From the NCBI RefSeq assembly GCF_029395535.1, contig NZ_CP113920.1, positions 1,860,001 through 1,924,000 of the forward strand: 64,000 nucleotides of DNA, in the 5' to 3' direction. The position numbers were made by a program, and so were the translations under genes. Shown piece after piece: positions 53,954 through 63,370 of this stretch (within the stretch, counting starts at the first letter, position 1; each line of letters begins with the position of its first letter). This DNA comes from Bifidobacterium sp. ESL0732 (lineage in GTDB: Bacteria; Actinomycetota; Actinomycetes; Actinomycetales; Bifidobacteriaceae). The notes beneath the pieces are model-generated. The model did not search any database, had not been told where the DNA came from, and saw only the letters and a program-made list of their open reading frames with translations.

Positions 53954-54556
53954 TCAGGCTTCCTGCCGGCCTTCCAAAGCCCGTCCCAAGGTTATTTCAT
54001 CGGCGTATTCAAGGTCACTGCCAACCGGCAGTCCACTGGCAAGTCTTGTGACCTTAAGCCCAAGCGGAGAAAGCAAACGACTCAGATAGGTCACTGTGGC
54101 CTCACCTTCGATGTTAGGGTCGAGCGCCAGTATGATCTCCTTGACCTCGTCGGTTTTAAGCCGGTCCAGAAGCTTGGGAATGGCCAAGTCACCCGGACCG
54201 ACGTTGGCCATCGGGTTGATGGCCCCGCCAAGGACGTGGTAGACACCGTGGAATTCACGGGTTCGCTCGATGCTCATGACGTCTTTCGGCTCCTCGACCA
54301 CACAGATGATGGAATGGTCACGACGCGGGTCGGAGCAAATCGGGCACGGGCTGGTCTCGCATACGTTGCCGCAGATTTCGCAAAACCGCACTTTTTCCTT
54401 GACCTCGCGGATGGCATCCGCCAAGTCCTGCGCTTCCTCGTCACTGGCCGAAAGCAGGTAGAAGGCTATGCGCTGGGCACCTTTGGGGCCAATGCCCGGC
54501 AGTCGCGCAAAACCTTCAATAAGACGCTGAATCGCGCCATCATACGCCAAAGCCAT
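53954..54556 (-). CDS. recR: Recombination protein RecR
   Basis: RecR works with RecF and RecO to load RecA at gapped DNA. The 200-residue length is typical. It has the helix-hairpin-helix [17 protein letters not shown], a C4 zinc finger ([16 protein letters not shown]), the Toprim domain starting [16 protein letters not shown], and [30 protein letters not shown], the Walker-B-like C-terminal motif. The start ATG lies three bases after the dnaX stop, so it is coupled to dnaX, a very common arrangement. Confidence 0.97.
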   Translation of the reverse strand: MALAYDGAIQRLIEGFARLPGIGPKGAQRIAFYLLSASDEEAQDLADAIREVKEKVRFCEICGNVCETSPCPICSDPRRDHSIICVVEEPKDVMSIERTREFHGVYHVLGGAINPMANVGPGDLAIPKLLDRLKTDEVKEIILALDPNIEGEATVTYLSRLLSPLGLKVTRLASGLPVGSDLEYADEITLGRALEGRQEA

Positions 54557-54559
54557 CTG

Positions 54560-57500
54560 CTATCGTCTCTCCTCTTCCGGATGTTTTTCGACCGGTTTGA
54601 TGTTCTTGGGGTTCTTTGGATCGTCCGCCTTGAATGTTTCGACTTTCTTGACATCGAAAAGTTTCGAAAGTTCATCCAAACCCACCGCCGTAACGTCGCC
54701 CAATGACTGGTCATTGAGGGAATAATCATCGTCCTCAGCAGCCACTTGCGGCCCTTGTTCGGAGTCAACGACCGAATCGGCATTCTGGAAACGGGCGGCA
54801 ATATCTCCCCTGTCATCCGGCGCAGCTGTTTGATTGGCATTTGCCGATTCTGCTGCCAATTGAGGATTACCAGGTGCGACCGCACTAGGATTGCCGACAT
54901 CGCCGACACGATTTGCCGAAGCGCGAGAACCGTTAGGAGCAGATTCCGCCGGCCTTGTCTGCCAATTATTACCGGCATTGGCCGCAGGCATCGAACTGTG
55001 TGGCCCTGCATTGCCCGCTGGCTGCGGGGTGGCAGAATTTTTGCCAGCATCAGAGGCATCTGAATTCTGTGTCGCAGGCGTGGCCCAAGGGTCGATGCCG
55101 TCGCTCAAATCAGGCACGGCGATATGTTTCTTATGATGTTCCGGGAGACGATTCTCAGATGCATCAGCAGATGCTGAATGACCTGTATCATTGCCGCCAA
55201 AGCGTTGTGCTGCATCGGTGACGCCGTTCTCGGAGGCTTGTTGAACAATCGGGCTGGAATCCGAGCCACTCCCCGAACCGGGTGTAGGCAGGGGATTCAT
55301 CCAAGGGTCGTAATCCTCATCCATAGGATTCTGCGACCCTTGGCCCAAGGTTTCCGGATTGAAAGGCTTATCGCCAGCATGCTGCTGCAATGAAGCGGCC
55401 TTGTCTTCGCTCGCCTCATTGGCATGTTGCGACATACCGTTTCCGGACTCCACATCGTCGCCCGCAACTCCGCCTACACTGTCACTGCCCCTGCCGTTCG
55501 CTTTGCCGGGATGAACGGCTCGATGAGAGGAATCATCGGATTCTCCGGTGGCATCAGCATCAGATTTTTTCTGTTCCTTGGGACTCGACGCGCTATGCCC
55601 GCCTTGCCCTGCAGCCATACCCAAACCACCAGTCGCTGAGACCTTGGAAACGGCGATATCACGTTTGACCTTGGCAAGTTCCTCCGGCTTCATACGCTTG
55701 GTAGAAATAACCTTTTCACCGTTCGCCGCCACTCCGGTGGGAGCAATCATCGTATGCGGACCAAAAACCGAACGCACACCGTCCAACACCACGTTGGCCG
55801 CCTTCTGGCCGTTGTGCTCGGCGTCGGAAGCAAGCGCCAACGCGAACGCATGCTGACTCAACGCACAATCAAACGTCATCGACAGACGCGACTTGCCGGC
55901 ATTATTGGTCGCCAACGAAACCGTAGGCACCTTGCTGTGAGCGACATAGTCGCGTACGTTTTCCGGCAATGCCGTCAGTACCGCATCCCATTTTTCCTCT
56001 ACGGTGGCATTCGGATCAATATTCACTTTGGGCGCCGCAGCAGCCTGGCTGTTCTGCTGCACATTGACGTTCGCACCGGTACCGGTGGATACAACACCTT
56101 GAGCGGCAGATTCCGGAGACTGCCTATTGCCACCCTGCCCGTTGCCCTGCCATCCGTTGGGCTCACCATTGCCATTGCCGTTAGGAGTATGGCTGCCATT
56201 CTGAGCGGCAGCAGCTTGCGCATTGACGCTGTTGCCGGCCTGCTGGGACTGTGCTGAGACATTCGGTGCAAAACCTTGGGATGCAGGTGTCGGCTGGGCT
56301 TGAGTTTGACGATTGCCTTGCTGCTGATTCGCGGCATTCCTGGTGGAACCGATGAAACCGCCACGGCCACGCGCCGGATTACCATTCTGCCGGACCGTGT
56401 TATTGCCTGCCGGAGAGCCTACCGCCCCCGCATTTGAGGCACCAACCGAACCATTTTGGGCTGGAACCGGCGCAAAACCGTTCTCACGCCCGGCCAGCAG
56501 TTTTGCGGCCAAGAGTTCCAGACGCATACGAGGCGAAATCGCACCGGTCATATTGCCCAAAGTGTCGTTGATCGTCTCGGCCATCGCAGTAAGCGTCGAA
56601 AGCCCCAGAGCCGATGACTGACGGTGCAAATCGCTCATGTCTTCAACCGCAGAGTCGTCGCTCAATACACTTTCGGCCTTCTCACCTCCAAGTGTGAGCA
56701 CAAGGAGATCACGGACGCGCGAAAGCAGATCCTCCACGAATCGGCGTGGCTCAAAACCGCCGACGACGACTTTCTCGACCACGCCATAGAGTTTCTCGCC
56801 ATCCTTATCAATGACGGCATCGATTGCCTCGCCGATGAGCTCGTCAGGGGTAAAGCCAAGCAACGCAACCGCAGAATCATATGACACTTCATTGTCTACA
56901 GCACCGGCCATCAGCTGGTCGAGCACGGAAAGTGTGTCACGCACCGACCCGCCACCGGCACGCATGGTCAGCTTCAGCACGCCCGGCTCCAAGTCGATAT
57001 GCTCGTTTTCGCACACCTCTTCGAGGTAGGGGCCCATGACCTCAGGAGGCACAAGACGGAAGGGGTAGTGATGGGTTCGCGAACGAATCGTGGAAATGAC
57101 CTTGTCGGGTTCGGTGGTCGCAAAGATGAACATGACATGTTCCGGCGGCTCCTCCACAATCTTCAACAGGGCGTTGAAGCCTTGCTGGGTGACCATGTGG
57201 GCTTCGTCGAGGATGAAAATCTTATAGCGGTCACGGGCAGGGGCAAACGCGGCACGTTCACGCAGTTCACGCGCATCCTCGACGCCGTTATGGCTTGCCG
57301 CGTCGATCTCGACGACGTCAATCGAGCCTGGTCCCCCGGTGGCCAAGTCCTTGCAGCTTTCGCATTCACCGCACGGATGGGAGGTAGGGCCTTTGGCACA
57401 GTTGATGCAACGAGCCAATATTCTTGCGGAGCTGGTCTTGCCGCAACCACGCGGTCCGCTGAACAGATAGGCGTGGGTGAGCTTGCCTTCATCCAACGCT

Positions 57501-57586
57501 CGGGAAAGCGGAATCGTGACCTGATCCTGCCCAATGATGCCATCAAATGTGTCCGGCCGATACCGTCGATACAATGCAAGTGCCAT
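54560..57586 (-). CDS. dnaX: DNA polymerase III gamma/tau subunit
   Basis: This is the clamp-loader ATPase of 1008 residues. The N-terminal AAA+ domain has YRPDTFDGIIGQDQVT, Walker A FSGPRGCGKTSSARIL, the zinc cluster CINCAKGPTSHPCGECESC, Walker B IFILDEAHMVTQQGFNALLK and sensor 1 ATTEPDKV. The clamp-loader collar follows to about 380. From about 380 to the end it is long and low-complexity (Gln, Asn, Ser, Gly, Pro rich) with one folded part (about 530-650) and a charged C-terminus. The gene is one continuous frame; I did not find a clear slippery site for a gamma product. The start ATG (MALALYRRYRP) matches the family. recR follows by three bases. Confidence 0.96.
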   Translation of the reverse strand: MALALYRRYRPDTFDGIIGQDQVTIPLSRALDEGKLTHAYLFSGPRGCGKTSSARILARCINCAKGPTSHPCGECESCKDLATGGPGSIDVVEIDAASHNGVEDARELRERAAFAPARDRYKIFILDEAHMVTQQGFNALLKIVEEPPEHVMFIFATTEPDKVISTIRSRTHHYPFRLVPPEVMGPYLEEVCENEHIDLEPGVLKLTMRAGGGSVRDTLSVLDQLMAGAVDNEVSYDSAVALLGFTPDELIGEAIDAVIDKDGEKLYGVVEKVVVGGFEPRRFVEDLLSRVRDLLVLTLGGEKAESVLSDDSAVEDMSDLHRQSSALGLSTLTAMAETINDTLGNMTGAISPRMRLELLAAKLLAGRENGFAPVPAQNGSVGASNAGAVGSPAGNNTVRQNGNPARGRGGFIGSTRNAANQQQGNRQTQAQPTPASQGFAPNVSAQSQQAGNSVNAQAAAAQNGSHTPNGNGNGEPNGWQGNGQGGNRQSPESAAQGVVSTGTGANVNVQQNSQAAAAPKVNIDPNATVEEKWDAVLTALPENVRDYVAHSKVPTVSLATNNAGKSRLSMTFDCALSQHAFALALASDAEHNGQKAANVVLDGVRSVFGPHTMIAPTGVAANGEKVISTKRMKPEELAKVKRDIAVSKVSATGGLGMAAGQGGHSASSPKEQKKSDADATGESDDSSHRAVHPGKANGRGSDSVGGVAGDDVESGNGMSQHANEASEDKAASLQQHAGDKPFNPETLGQGSQNPMDEDYDPWMNPLPTPGSGSGSDSSPIVQQASENGVTDAAQRFGGNDTGHSASADASENRLPEHHKKHIAVPDLSDGIDPWATPATQNSDASDAGKNSATPQPAGNAGPHSSMPAANAGNNWQTRPAESAPNGSRASANRVGDVGNPSAVAPGNPQLAAESANANQTAAPDDRGDIAARFQNADSVVDSEQGPQVAAEDDDYSLNDQSLGDVTAVGLDELSKLFDVKKVETFKADDPKNPKNIKPVEKHPEEERR

Positions 57587-57794
57587 AGTTCTAACCTACC
57601 TTCACCCGACTATCTTGGCCACGCGTTTCACACCTGAAAAGATTCTCTTTCCTTGCGCGATCACCCGTGTCAAAACCTGATTATCGCACTCTTCCCTACA
57701 CCAAATTCACGTCGACCCGAACGCTTGAAGTTTCATGTTCACTGCAATTAGGAATGCGAAAAAGCAACCGGTGAACCAATTTGATTCCAAACCG

Positions 57795-58232
57795 TTATGA
57801 ACATTCTACCGGTCCGGCCCGAGCCATGCGGGATACGAAAGGGACGAATGGGACCTCGGTTTTCACAGCGACTTTGACGGTGACATCTTCTCCATCGACC
57901 TTGCAGGTGATCAGCGTCGCTTTGTTGAGCGAGGAAGCGAGACGGGATTTGATGCATGGGTCAAAATCACCGTCACGAGCCGAAGCCGCTCCTGCGATGG
58001 CAGCCTGGTCGGCGGCCGACCTGGCCTCGGAGATACAGACCAGTATATTGCCGCCCAAACCAATCGCGGACAGAAGCACCGCCGCAACGGCAATGAGCAT
58101 GACCCCGTTGATGGTTCCCGAACCTTCGTCGAATGCGTTACTTTTTGAACGCCGATGGCATGCAATCGCTGAGACCGTTGCAGACTTACCCGGTAACGGA
58201 AAGGCAGAGAACCATTTCCTCCGGACTCTCAT
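57795..58232 (-). CDS. TadE-like protein (Rv3654c family)
   Basis: This is a 145-residue protein with one membrane helix (INGVMLIAVAAVLLSAIGLGGNIL) after a short N-terminus with EGSGTI, the usual cleavage/assembly-type entry of Flp/TadE-like minor pilins, and a two-cysteine C-terminal part. It matches the actinobacterial TadE-like family found next to Tad loci (Rv3654c type). The start at 58232 is chosen because this ATG overlaps the previous stop as ATGA and has GGAG upstream. It ends the pilin-TadE-TadE-like unit. Confidence 0.78.
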   Translation of the reverse strand: MRVRRKWFSAFPLPGKSATVSAIACHRRSKSNAFDEGSGTINGVMLIAVAAVLLSAIGLGGNILVCISEARSAADQAAIAGAASARDGDFDPCIKSRLASSLNKATLITCKVDGEDVTVKVAVKTEVPFVPFVSRMARAGPVECS

Positions 58233-58792
58233 TGGATTACTCCGGTCGCTTTGCCGACAACGGCCATGGGCAGCACATGCATGGGATCGGGCACCACCCG
58301 GCAACTCACCGTCACTTTGACCTGCTTGAAACCTCGGGATATCGAGACACTGGCATCACCACCTGCGGCATCATGCGCGGCAAGACGAGCCTCGGTATCG
58401 CTGCTGGACACCACGGCCACTCGTGCTGCCGCTGAAGCGGCATCCTGACAGTTCATCTCGACGGTGACCGCCCGAGCCAGCATCATCAACAACACGGCCA
58501 TTGCCATCACTGCCGGAAGTACGACGGCAAATTCAGCAGTGACGGCGCCTTCGTCATTGTGCGCCCACCAGCGAGAACGGGACCATTCAGCACACCGATG
58601 CCGCCGCCCAGTCACAAAGGCACAAAATCGCTTACACAAGCCGCGTACCCGTGTAATCAATGACCAACCCCCATGAGTCGACATGCTGACTGCCATCGCG
58701 TTGAGACGCCTTTGGCAATGGCAACCAGCAGGTTGTTGCGATTGCACTCTTTGAAGTGACATTATGCGCTGCATCCTCTCTGCAATCCGCAT
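58229..58792 (-). CDS. TadE-family minor pilin
   Basis: The core of this protein is a TadE domain: NDEGAVTAEFAVVLPAVMAMAVLLMMLARAVTVEMNCQDAASAAARVAVV, a charged entry and a membrane helix with the conserved Glu, then a small soluble domain with cysteines. The annotated frame is 187 residues, but the first 75 or so are basic and unusual; several later ATGs (for example MSLQRV or MAVSMS) could be the real start and no site stands out. It follows the pilin gene and overlaps the next gene by 4 nt. TadE pseudopilins are needed for Tad pilus assembly in characterised systems. Confidence 0.8.
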   Translation of the reverse strand: MRIAERMQRIMSLQRVQSQQPAGCHCQRRLNAMAVSMSTHGGWSLITRVRGLCKRFCAFVTGRRHRCAEWSRSRWWAHNDEGAVTAEFAVVLPAVMAMAVLLMMLARAVTVEMNCQDAASAAARVAVVSSSDTEARLAAHDAAGGDASVSISRGFKQVKVTVSCRVVPDPMHVLPMAVVGKATGVIQ

Positions 58793-58831
58793 CGTTTATT
58801 GTTGCCGTTCCCAATCACGAAACGTGCGCGA

Positions 58832-59119
58832 TCAGACCACCTTGAGCGCTTTCTTGACCAATGCCATCAGCAGCGTCTTGACGGTACCGGATTTGAGTAG
58901 AGCCACCAGTACTGCGGCAAATCCCGTTGCGGCCACCAGAACCACTGCATATTCCGCCGTCGCCGCGCCCTCGTCGGGTTCGGCCAAAAACGCACGAAAA
59001 CGTGCATCCAACAGGCACAACTGGCCTCTAACCTGCCGCGAACGCTCGGACAGGCGGGAAGCAAATCCCGTGACAACACCGGTATTGGTTTGATTGATTG
59101 TCATCAATTCCTTACTCAT
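58832..59119 (-). CDS. Flp-like pilin (DUF4244 type)
   Basis: This is a 95-residue small pilin-like protein with a polar N-terminus of about 48 residues, then AEPDEGAATAEYAVVLVAATGFAAVLVALLKSGTVKTLLMALVKKALKVV. The G-A-A-T-A-E-Y segment before one long helix is the Flp/DUF4244 signature, where a prepilin peptidase would cut. The start at 59119 is fixed by AAAGGAG seven nt upstream. The leader is long: the 42-bp element B lies 104 bp upstream. It is the first gene of the second Tad unit, followed by TadE and the TadE-like gene. Confidence 0.85.
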   Translation of the reverse strand: MSKELMTINQTNTGVVTGFASRLSERSRQVRGQLCLLDARFRAFLAEPDEGAATAEYAVVLVAATGFAAVLVALLKSGTVKTLLMALVKKALKVV

Positions 59120-59223
59120 GATTACTCCTTTGATATCTGCGACATTGAACACCGCAGCCAACGTGGTTGCGACACTCACCAGTCTGACAGAAGTTCGCCA
59201 TTTACCGTGACGATTTCGGCTAC

Positions 59224-59265
59224 TGTGGTCGAACGCTCGGGGTTATACACATCCCGGGCGTGTCG
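59224..59265 (-). promoter_or_regulatory. 42-bp conserved element with DnaA box, copy B
   Basis: Read on the minus strand, toward the pilin gene, it begins CGACACGCCC and ends TTCGACCACA; 37 of 42 positions match copy A and 34 match copy C. The DnaA-box part is TTATACACA (59243-59251 on the plus strand), which differs from the other copies only at the position that is N in the TTATNCACA consensus. It lies in the 377-bp gap between the tadC end and the pilin start, where I see no other gene. Confidence 0.75.
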
Positions 59266-59496
59266 CGGTTTTCATCCACCAAAAATGTTGACGAAAATGT
59301 GGAATGTCGGAAAGTTATCAACATTGCAAAACGGCCAGAAATAACTCCATTAAAAACGCAATATCTATCACGTCGTATTTAAAAATAGACTCGTATAATT
59401 CGATAGTCCATGTATGGAACTTGATACAAAGCGAGATGCACAAAGAAAAATCTTCCAACTAGTATCGGCTATATTTGTGAATCTAGCCGCACGGAT

Positions 59497-60147
59497 TCAA
59501 CGACCGATGAAGGAACCTATCGCGGGGATAATGCCGATGAGCATGAAAGACGGCAGGAAACAGAGGCCCGTGGGCAAAAGAAGTTTCACCGAAAGCCTCT
59601 GGGCGGATTGCTCGATTGATGCACGCGCCCTGGCATCCAGTTGTTCGACCGCACTTTCCAGAGGGCCGACAGGCGAAACACCACGGGTCCAGGCACTTTT
59701 CAATGCATCGTCAATGACATTTAAGGCATCACGTGCAGCAGCGACATCATCTGAGGGAGAAAGATCATCGTCTTCATTCTGCCGTCTATGGACATGCTTG
59801 CCCTTTGGCTCAGACTTCTGTTCGCCCTGCTCCCCTGTTTTTTGACAGGCCAAAGAAGCTGCACACCACGCATCCTCCCAACTGAGCCCAAGCATCAACG
59901 AACGCGAGGCCTGGCAAAGCCCTTCTCCAAGCATTCCGCCCACAATCATGCCAACGGTCTCAAGCGCACGCGGAATCGACGAACCTTCGCGCATGGCCAC
60001 CGCCATCATCTCCAGAATGACCCCGAGAGACGGACTCGTGGCAAAATTTACCTCCAACGCGCACAGTTGCCTCGAAGTCGTCTGCACAGGCGAGCGCCAC
60101 AAAAACCATGCGACAGCCACCAAACACCCTGAAATCAGAGCATTCAT
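59497..60147 (-). CDS. tadC: Tad pilus inner-membrane protein TadC
   Basis: The 216-residue protein has the type II secretion F domain (VILEMMAVAMREGSSIPRALETVGMIVGGMLGEGL...GLSWEDAW; ...LDARARASIEQSAQRLSVKLLLPTGLCFLPSFMLIGIIPAIGSFI) and a charged insertion (about 105-135, with EDDDLSPSDD). It forms the membrane platform with TadB. An ATG at 60147 with GGCGGG upstream is preferred; a GTG at 60153 that overlaps the tadB stop is possible. It is last in tadZ-tadA-tadB-tadC. Confidence 0.85.
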   Translation of the reverse strand: MNALISGCLVAVAWFLWRSPVQTTSRQLCALEVNFATSPSLGVILEMMAVAMREGSSIPRALETVGMIVGGMLGEGLCQASRSLMLGLSWEDAWCAASLACQKTGEQGEQKSEPKGKHVHRRQNEDDDLSPSDDVAAARDALNVIDDALKSAWTRGVSPVGPLESAVEQLDARARASIEQSAQRLSVKLLLPTGLCFLPSFMLIGIIPAIGSFIGR

Positions 60148-60149
60148 CT

Positions 60150-60818
60150 TCACCCGCCTTTGCTTTCCGCCTCATCCACACCATCCATCAGCGTTTTCAT
60201 CCACAACACACCCATCGCATACGTGCCCACTCCCAACAGCAGACAAACCCGACCGGCGCTGTTGCCGAAGAGAAACTCGACCGGCGAAGCGCCCATCAGC
60301 TGCGTCAACACAAGCGTGGCCAATGGCAGTAGAGAAAGAAGTTTCACCGTGGATTTCGGCACGGTGAAGGCATTGTCTTTCAAGGTCTTCATCATCCGGT
60401 TGCGCTTATAAGAGGAGGCCACGGCATCAAGACAGTGAGAAGCCTCGCATCCCAAGCTTTTGCTCAGTCTGCAGGCCAGATCCAGCTCGATTGCCGCCTG
60501 ATCCGCCTGTTCTGACGTCTCCTTCGGCCCCAATTGCGAATACAGAAGATCCTGCAATTGTGCCAAATCAGGCATGACGGCAGTCTGAAACATTGCATCG
60601 ACCTGCATCTGCTCGGCAAAGGCATCCTCAAGCGAACCTCCTGCCTTTACAGAGGCTTTCAAAGCATCGATACACGAGAGAATGCCCGCCTGCTGCTTAT
60701 CCGAAATTACGGCAGGGGTTGAATTCTCCATCTTCAGTTTGCTGGTTTCGCTTGGCCAAGCGAAACAAAGTACCGCAGCCACCAGCAAAAGACCAGCCGT
60801 CAATGCAAACCAATCCAT
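60150..60818 (-). CDS. tadB: Tad pilus inner-membrane protein TadB
   Basis: The product is a 222-residue protein with an N-terminal membrane helix (MDWFALTAGLLLVAAVLCFAW), a cytoplasmic helix domain (SILSCIDALKASVKAGGSLEDAFAEQM; ELDLACRLSKSLGCEASHCLDAVASSYKRNRMMK) of the T2SSF type and two C-terminal helices. The start at 60818 lies 4 bp after the tadA stop, which gives a coupled gene row. It is expected to work with TadC and the TadA ATPase. Confidence 0.85.
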   Translation of the reverse strand: MDWFALTAGLLLVAAVLCFAWPSETSKLKMENSTPAVISDKQQAGILSCIDALKASVKAGGSLEDAFAEQMQVDAMFQTAVMPDLAQLQDLLYSQLGPKETSEQADQAAIELDLACRLSKSLGCEASHCLDAVASSYKRNRMMKTLKDNAFTVPKSTVKLLSLLPLATLVLTQLMGASPVEFLFGNSAGRVCLLLGVGTYAMGVLWMKTLMDGVDEAESKGG

Positions 60819-60822
60819 CAAA

Positions 60823-61812
60823 TCACCCCGACCAACGACTGACGAAACTGTCCCATCCAGGCCCAGGAACCGGCATTCCCGCGCCGTCCCAAGTGGCAAT
60901 CGGCTCGCCGGCGAAATGCTCGATATCCTTGGAAAGTCTTCCTATCTGGGCGATTCGTCGCTTGCCATTGTTGCGTTCGATATGCAGAACCACATCGAAG
61001 GCTCCTGCGGCAAGCATCGTCAACGCCGGTTGATTGAGCCCGGCCAAGAGTCCAAGAGAGACCAGACGAGAGGGCACACGGTCAACGCTGTCGGCGTGTA
61101 GGGTGACCATACCTCCGTGATGCCCGGAGTTGAATGCGCGCAGAAGGTCGGCTATCTCCTCACCACGGCACTCCCCTAGAACGATGCGGTCGGGACGCAT
61201 ACGCAGTGTCGCCTTGACCAGTTCGGGCAGACCTATTGCACCTGCACCTTCCACATTTGCCTCGCGAACAACCAAGGAAACGTGATTGCCACGGCCCAGC
61301 TTCCCCAGCTCCCGAACTTCCTCGACGCTGACGATGCGTTCTGCCGGATCGACCTGGGCGAGTAAAGCCTTCAAAAGTGTGGTCTTGCCTGCTCCCGTGC
61401 CGCCCGTAATCAGAATCGTCGCGCGCTTGCTTACCAAACCACAAAGCAACGGAAACCAGGAAGGCGGAAACAAGCCCCTCGCTGCAAGACCGCTGAGTCT
61501 GGGAACCGTTCGGCTTGGGAACCGTATGGAGATGCTGGCACCCATCGGCACGATTGGCGCGATGACCGCGTGGATACGGATACCCTCGACGCTTGAGGCA
61601 TCGGCGATCGGGCAGGCGTCGTCGAGCCGCTTGCCCAGCTGCGCGCAGAGTTGGGCTGCGTATTCACGTACGACCCGAGGCGAGCGGAACGGCACTGCTG
61701 GATAGTATTCGCTCATTCCTCCACCTCGGTCAGCCCACACCCTGCCTTCGCAGGTCACGGCAATATCGGTCAACGCCGGTTCATGCGCCAGCTCTTCAAG
61801 AGGCCCGAACAT
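60823..61812 (-). CDS. tadA: Tad pilus assembly ATPase TadA (CpaF type)
   Basis: The 329-residue secretion ATPase has Walker A ITGGTGAGKTTLLKALL (near 138), the Asp-box-like IVSVEEVRELG, and LRMRPDRIVLGECRGEEIADLLRAFNSGHHGGMVTLHADS with Walker B and the His box. It powers pilus extension. It lacks the longer N-terminal domain of many proteobacterial CpaF proteins, as usual for actinobacterial forms. The start is between TTG codons at 61821/61815 and ATG at 61812; a GGAGG lies just upstream of all three. It comes right after tadZ, with overlap or a few bases of spacing depending on the start. Confidence 0.93.
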   Translation of the reverse strand: MFGPLEELAHEPALTDIAVTCEGRVWADRGGGMSEYYPAVPFRSPRVVREYAAQLCAQLGKRLDDACPIADASSVEGIRIHAVIAPIVPMGASISIRFPSRTVPRLSGLAARGLFPPSWFPLLCGLVSKRATILITGGTGAGKTTLLKALLAQVDPAERIVSVEEVRELGKLGRGNHVSLVVREANVEGAGAIGLPELVKATLRMRPDRIVLGECRGEEIADLLRAFNSGHHGGMVTLHADSVDRVPSRLVSLGLLAGLNQPALTMLAAGAFDVVLHIERNNGKRRIAQIGRLSKDIEHFAGEPIATWDGAGMPVPGPGWDSFVSRWSG

Positions 61813-61817
61813 CAATG

Positions 61818-63320
61818 TCAATCACCTCCTTCAGCCATATCGCTGATGGTGTGCGCCAACTCACCCATCACCGCACGGTCGGCTTTCGCAATCTTGAGGC
61901 CCAAACCTTCCAGCGAATCGCTGATTCTCGCGTTGTTGGGGCATATAGGCCCAAGCACCTGATGACCAAGATATTCGCTCGCCTCATTGACGCCCACCAC
62001 TCCACGTTGCCGCGACGTACCTCTCGGTTCGATGCCAACAATCGCCGCCAGTTGCGGGGTCTCGCAACTTCCCGAGCCACGGTATCCAATCTCGCTATCT
62101 TTAGCAAAATTATCGCTTTGTGATTGCGCTGGTAATGAAGCGGACGAACCAGAAGAATCAAGAAAATCGTCGAAACGATGACTATCGCCTCGGTCAGTTG
62201 GGCTCATGCAACCCGAAGAGAGACGCTGGAGCAAGGTTTTCGCACGGGCCAAACCAAGTACCGAAAGCTCAGCCACAACAACAACCGACGTGTGGCGCAA
62301 ACCCGGAACCATATCGACCACCCGACCGCCCGAGCCGTCAACCAGCACCAAGTCAATTTCTGCACTTCGTTGAAAGGCCGCCAAAACCGCCTGAACCTCC
62401 CACCATTCAGGGATCTCGCTGTTCCACGAATCGAACGCAAGAACCGGAATGCCCTCCCAATGCGGGAGCCGTTTGCACAACACGTCGCCGTCAATCTTGC
62501 CCAAGGGCGCGTTCAATGTGCCGAACCGCAGACCTTTGTCATTCTCCAATCCAAGTAGGATATCGAGTCCTCCAGCACTGAAATCCGCGTCCACCAATGC
62601 GGTGCGCCTGCCTTGATCCTTAAGCTGCAAGGCGGTCAGCGAACAGAGCGCGCTCAACCCTACTCCCCCGCTGGCCGAGAGGAACACCACTGTGTGCTTG
62701 GCAAACGTATGAGCGGCACCAGCCTTGATGCTCAGCGAATCTTGAGGCGAAGACAAACCGGCCCCTTCCACACTTTTATCTTGCGTCCGACTAACCTCGT
62801 ACGCCTGTTGTGCTTGTGGCATCGGGGGTTCGGTAAGCGTCAATGCCGGCGCGACGGCGGTTTGAGTCCAATGCGCCACGTTCCCCTGCATCATCGCGGG
62901 ACGAAGCATCGGAGCAGCCGAAAACGGGGTTGACAGGTTTAATTGTTGAGCGGCATATGTCTGAGCTTGCGCTTGCAGACTCCCTTTTGATGCGAGAATC
63001 GGCCCCTGTGCAACAGGCAAGCTCAACGGCAAATCTGGCGCATTCAGCACATGGGACGAGCGCGGCAATTCGAGCACGGATATAGGATTCTGCGGCCGAC
63101 ACGGCTGAGGCTTTGAACACGTTTGCAATGATGGAGGCAACCTCGCCGGCGGCGGAATTGCGGAAATCTCAGAAGCTGCCGGAACTTCTGCAGGCGGCTT
63201 TTGCGGTCTTAATCTCCTGATTGGTCTGCCTTTGATCTCGGCAGGCAACATCATTCTTTTATGCCGAGCAAACGGAGTGCCCGCGAGGCTTGGTCTTGAA
63301 ATCGATAGAGTATTTTCCAT
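61818..63320 (-). CDS. tadZ: TadZ/CpaE-like ATPase-fold localisation protein
   Basis: This is a 500-residue protein, first of the Tad assembly unit. The first 200 residues are a Pro/Ala/Gln-rich, probably disordered region. A MinD/ParA-fold domain follows: HTVVFLSASGGVGLSALCSLTALQLKDQGRRTALVDADFSAGGLDILLGLE, with the deviant Walker A but with Ser and Leu in the place of the two lysines, and DLVLVDGSGGRVVDMVPGLRHTSVVVVAELSV. It resembles the Rv3660c/Ssd and TadZ group that positions the pilus machine. The start at 63320 (MENTLSISRP) is preferred over a TTG 12 codons earlier. The 42-bp element C ends 50 bp upstream of it. Confidence 0.85.
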   Translation of the reverse strand: MENTLSISRPSLAGTPFARHKRMMLPAEIKGRPIRRLRPQKPPAEVPAASEISAIPPPARLPPSLQTCSKPQPCRPQNPISVLELPRSSHVLNAPDLPLSLPVAQGPILASKGSLQAQAQTYAAQQLNLSTPFSAAPMLRPAMMQGNVAHWTQTAVAPALTLTEPPMPQAQQAYEVSRTQDKSVEGAGLSSPQDSLSIKAGAAHTFAKHTVVFLSASGGVGLSALCSLTALQLKDQGRRTALVDADFSAGGLDILLGLENDKGLRFGTLNAPLGKIDGDVLCKRLPHWEGIPVLAFDSWNSEIPEWWEVQAVLAAFQRSAEIDLVLVDGSGGRVVDMVPGLRHTSVVVVAELSVLGLARAKTLLQRLSSGCMSPTDRGDSHRFDDFLDSSGSSASLPAQSQSDNFAKDSEIGYRGSGSCETPQLAAIVGIEPRGTSRQRGVVGVNEASEYLGHQVLGPICPNNARISDSLEGLGLKIAKADRAVMGELAHTISDMAEGGD

Positions 63321-63370
63321 ACACTCATTCAATCCACTTGAGGGTCGGTAATGCAAGCTGAAACGGGTGC

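Noticed and set aside
57587..57794. A tRNA gene near dnaX
   Set aside because: I looked for a cloverleaf and a T-loop pattern in this gap and found none.
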